The position numbers and the translations under genes were made by a program. Of a stretch of DNA of 24,430 nt, positions 22,716 through 24,430 are shown one piece after another. The notes beneath the pieces were generated by a model. The model worked only from the letters and a program-made list of their open reading frames with translations, was not told the origin of the DNA and did no database searches. The stretch's first letter is position 1. Each line of letters begins with the position of its first letter. This stretch comes from RGIG426 sp045598965 (GTDB taxonomy: Bacteria; Bacillota; Clostridia; Oscillospirales; Acutalibacteraceae). The stretch covers positions 1-24,430 of the forward strand of contig JAZRVH010000002.1 of assembly GCA_045598965.1 (NCBI GenBank), given 5' to 3'.

Positions 22716-23876
22716 TTAGTCCTCAACCACAATGTCGATTTTGGCTTTTGCCTGCGCCGCAGTCACACGGGGCGCATCCGCCAGCGGGATTTCCATCGGC
22801 ACGGGAGCCGCGGCGGGAGCAGAAACGAACGGATCTTCTTCCTCTTTGGATTTAAGCATCCACGCCCGCACGGCGGTTTCCACCTCTTCGAGGATAGCGG
22901 GGTTGTTTTTGAGATATTCTTTCGCGTTGTCGCGTCCTTGACCGATGCGCTCCTCTTTATAGGAGAACCACGCGCCGGATTTTTGGATGATATCCGCTTC
23001 CACCGCCAAATCCAGCACCTCGCTCAAATGCGAAATGCCCTCGCCGTACATAATATCAAACTCCGCCTCTTTGAACGGCGGGGCGACTTTGTTTTTCACC
23101 ACGCGCACGCGGGTGTGCGAGCCGATGGGCGCGCCGTTCGCTTTGAGCGTTTCGGTGCGGCGCACGTCGAGGCGCACGGATGCGTAGTATTTGAGTGCGT
23201 TGCCGCCGGCGGTGACTTCGGGGTTGCCGTAAACCACGCCGATTTTCATACGCAGTTGGTTGATGAAAATCGCAAGGCAGTTGGATTTGGACACCACGCC
23301 CGCAAGTTTGCGCATCGCTTTGGACATGAGGCGTGCTTGCAAGCCGACTTGGTTATCGCCCATTTCGCCCTCGATTTCGGCGCGCGGCACCAGCGCCGCC
23401 ACCGAGTCGATAACCAGCACGTCCACCGCACCCGAGCGGATGAGCGCCTCGGCGATTTCGAGCGCCTGCTCGGCGGTGTCCGGTTGGGACACGAGCAGTT
23501 CGTCCACGTTGACGCCGAGCGCTTTTGCATACACCGGGTCAAGCGCGTGCTCCACGTCCACGTACGCGGCTTCGCCGCCCATTTTTTGCGCTTCGGCAAC
23601 CGCGTGCAGCGCGAGAGTGGTTTTACCGGAGGCCTCCGGCCCGTAAATCTCGACGATGCGGCCGCGCGGAAGTCCGCCGATACCGAGCGCGCGGTCGAGC
23701 GCAACCGAACCGGTCGGAATGGCATCCACCTGCATATTGAGGTTTTGGCCGAGGCGCATCACCGCGCCTTTGCCGTAACTTTTTTCTATTTGAGCCAGCG
23801 CCATTTCGAGCGCTTTCTGTTTGTTCTCGTTCTTTTCGATTCCCGCGGATTTCTCCGCCGCTTTTTTGGTAGCCAT
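22716..23876 (-). CDS. recA: Recombinase RecA
   Basis: DNA strand-exchange ATPase and LexA coprotease. The 386-residue protein has Walker A GPEASGKTT (79-87; Ala where most RecA proteins have Ser), Walker B VLVIDSVAAL (153-162), loop L1 around PRAEIEGEMGD, and loop L2 around FINQLRMKIGVVYGNPE. The tail after about residue 330 is acidic then Ala/Pro-rich (SAPAAAPVPM), longer than in E. coli. The start chosen is the second ATG (23874-23876), which has GAGG seven bases upstream; the first ATG (23880-23882) is only one base from it. A LexA box and promoter precede the gene. Its codons are much richer in GCG/CGC words than the genes around it. Confidence 0.97.
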   Translation of the reverse strand: MATKKAAEKSAGIEKNENKQKALEMALAQIEKSYGKGAVMRLGQNLNMQVDAIPTGSVALDRALGIGGLPRGRIVEIYGPEASGKTTLALHAVAEAQKMGGEAAYVDVEHALDPVYAKALGVNVDELLVSQPDTAEQALEIAEALIRSGAVDVLVIDSVAALVPRAEIEGEMGDNQVGLQARLMSKAMRKLAGVVSKSNCLAIFINQLRMKIGVVYGNPEVTAGGNALKYYASVRLDVRRTETLKANGAPIGSHTRVRVVKNKVAPPFKEAEFDIMYGEGISHLSEVLDLAVEADIIQKSGAWFSYKEERIGQGRDNAKEYLKNNPAILEEVETAVRAWMLKSKEEEDPFVSAPAAAPVPMEIPLADAPRVTAAQAKAKIDIVVED

Positions 23877-23906
23877 AGCCATACCTCGCTTTCAAAGTTC
23901 TCCTTC

Positions 23907-23934
23907 ATTATACCAAACATTTTCGGGAAATCAA
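23907..23934 (-). promoter_or_regulatory. Promoter of the recA operon
   Basis: On the minus strand TTGATT (23929-23934) and TATAAT (23907-23912) are 16 bases apart, giving a leader of about 25 bases. A second weaker start may use TTGACA further upstream (on the minus strand near 23980), whose -10 region would overlap the LexA box. Confidence 0.75.
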
Positions 23935-23952
23935 GGGGTTTTGTGAAAAAAT

Positions 23953-23966
23953 CGAACATTTGTTCT
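23953..23966. promoter_or_regulatory. LexA (SOS) box upstream of recA
   Basis: CGAACATTTGTTCT has the palindromic core GAAC-N4-GTTC of the Firmicute LexA/DinR box. It lies 18 bases upstream of the -35 hexamer, as expected for DNA-damage control of recA and the genes after it. Confidence 0.8.
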
Positions 23967-24063
23967 ATTTTTGTCGAGATTGTCAAAAACAAACGGATTT
24001 TCTTGGTAAAAAAAGCGAAAACCCAAAAAGTTTCTTCTCCTTTTATACCATAATAAGGAATGC

Positions 24064-24092
24064 AAAAAATCCCGCAACCTTTCGGTTGCGGG
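24064..24092 (-). terminator. Terminator of the tRNA-Gly gene
   Basis: Arms CCCGCAACC and GGTTGCGGG enclose a TTTC loop (GAAA on the transcribed strand), followed on the minus strand by ATTTTTT. It lies eight bases after the tRNA 3' end. Confidence 0.92.
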
Positions 24093-24100
24093 ATTTCGTT

Positions 24101-24176
24101 TGGAGCGGCTTACGAGGCTCGAACTCGCTACCTCCACCTTGGCAAGGTGGCGCTCTACCAGATGAGCTAAAGCCGC
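24101..24176 (-). tRNA. tRNA-Gly (anticodon GCC)
   Basis: A 76-base cloverleaf with CCA encoded. The acceptor stem GCGGCTT pairs with AAGCCGC, the discriminator is T, the D arm is GCTC...GAGC, and the anticodon stem CCACC/GGTGG holds loop TTGCCAA with anticodon GCC (24141-24143). The T arm contains GTTCGAGCC. A consensus promoter and a terminator flank it, so it is a single-gene unit. Confidence 0.97.
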
Positions 24177-24189
24177 AGGAACAAGGGGT

Positions 24190-24218
24190 AGTATACCACA
24201 CGGTTTTGCCCGTGTCAA
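24190..24218 (-). promoter_or_regulatory. Promoter of tRNA-Gly
   Basis: On the minus strand TTGACA (24213-24218) and TATACT (24190-24195) are 17 bases apart, placed a few bases before the tRNA 5' end. The spacer contains an inverted repeat (ACACGG/CCGTGT, 24198-24215). Confidence 0.88.
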
Positions 24219-24229
24219 CCCCCGAATCC

Positions 24230-24430
24230 TTATTTTTCCGGATTTTCTTTTTCTTCGGGCAATTCTTCGGCTTTTTCCTCCGTCAAATCGGCCTTTTCTT
24301 CTTTGGCAACGACAAGATGACGCCGCTTGCGAGGAACCTCGATATCGATAGTTTGCATCTCCTCGCCGTCACCCACCGTTTCGGCGGCAAACTTCGCTTT
24401 TTCGCCGGCGGCTTTGAACACAAACCACAA
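24230..24430 (-). CDS. Unidentified protein, C-terminal part (5' end outside window)
   Basis: Only the last 66 codons are visible. The fragment starts hydrophobic (WFVFKAAGEKAKFAAETV), contains a basic patch (VPRKRRHLVV), and ends in a low-complexity Glu/Lys-rich tail (EEKAEELPEEKENPEK). The codon at the edge is TTG and is probably internal. I do not recognise the family. The gene ends 11 bases before the tRNA promoter with no clear terminator hairpin between them. Confidence 0.6.
   Translation of the reverse strand: MWFVFKAAGEKAKFAAETVGDGEEMQTIDIEVPRKRRHLVVAKEEKADLTEEKAEELPEEKENPEK

Noticed and set aside
22314..24053. 579-codon open frame on the plus strand across recX, recA and the recA promoter
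   Set aside because: It is antisense to clearly conserved RecX and RecA sequences. Its Arg/His/Phe-rich translation has no domain-like pattern, and long antisense frames are common under GC-rich codons.

Overview
The window looks like chromosome from an anaerobic Firmicute of class Clostridia, most likely an Oscillospiraceae/Ruminococcaceae-type gut bacterium. The pointers are strong AGGAGG ribosome sites, TTGACA/TATAAT promoters, a CGAAC-N4-GTTC type LexA box, HisZ-dependent short-form HisG, a YerC/TrpR-like regulator, an ArgR box of the Bacillus type, a dimeric class II GlyRS, and a secreted dockerin protein. No phage, insertion sequence or CRISPR was seen.

Layout. 1-2033 (+): end of an OmpR/PhoB-type response regulator and a PhoR-like PAS histidine kinase. 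2178-3932 (+): Na+/phosphate cotransporter with a PhoU-like tail, preceded by 11-bp-spaced TTTACA repeats that look like a Pho box. 4196-11731 (-): compact histidine operon, in transcription order TrpR-like regulator, hisZ-hisG fusion, hisD, hisC, hisB, hisH, hisA, hisF, hisIE, read from a consensus promoter overlapped by an inverted repeat. 11887-14501 (-): argG-argH, with a good ArgR-box candidate upstream of the argG promoter. 14719-18007 (+): glyS and an intracellular GH20-type hexosaminidase. 18083-23876 (-): recA, recX, rimO, pgsA, a dCMP deaminase-like gene, a small lipoprotein and a secreted dockerin protein, read from a LexA-box promoter region. 24101-24176 (-): tRNA-Gly(GCC) with its own promoter and terminator. 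24230-24430 (-): the end of an unidentified gene.

How the genes work together. The his operon encodes every step from PRPP to histidine except histidinol-phosphate phosphatase. The arg pair performs the last two steps of arginine synthesis. The left end is a phosphate-sensing and uptake unit.

The most unexpected signal is compositional. By eye I found no GCGC and no CGCG between about 3511 and 22285 (18.8 kb, roughly half G+C), yet about 70 of these words in the 1.56 kb of recX/recA that follows and about 18 in the first 3.5 kb. The switch falls inside recX. This suggests site avoidance in the host genome plus a recombined (or misassembled) recX-recA patch. Other points of note are the HisZ-HisG fusion and the dockerin placed at the N-terminus of a two-domain secreted protein at the end of the recA gene string.
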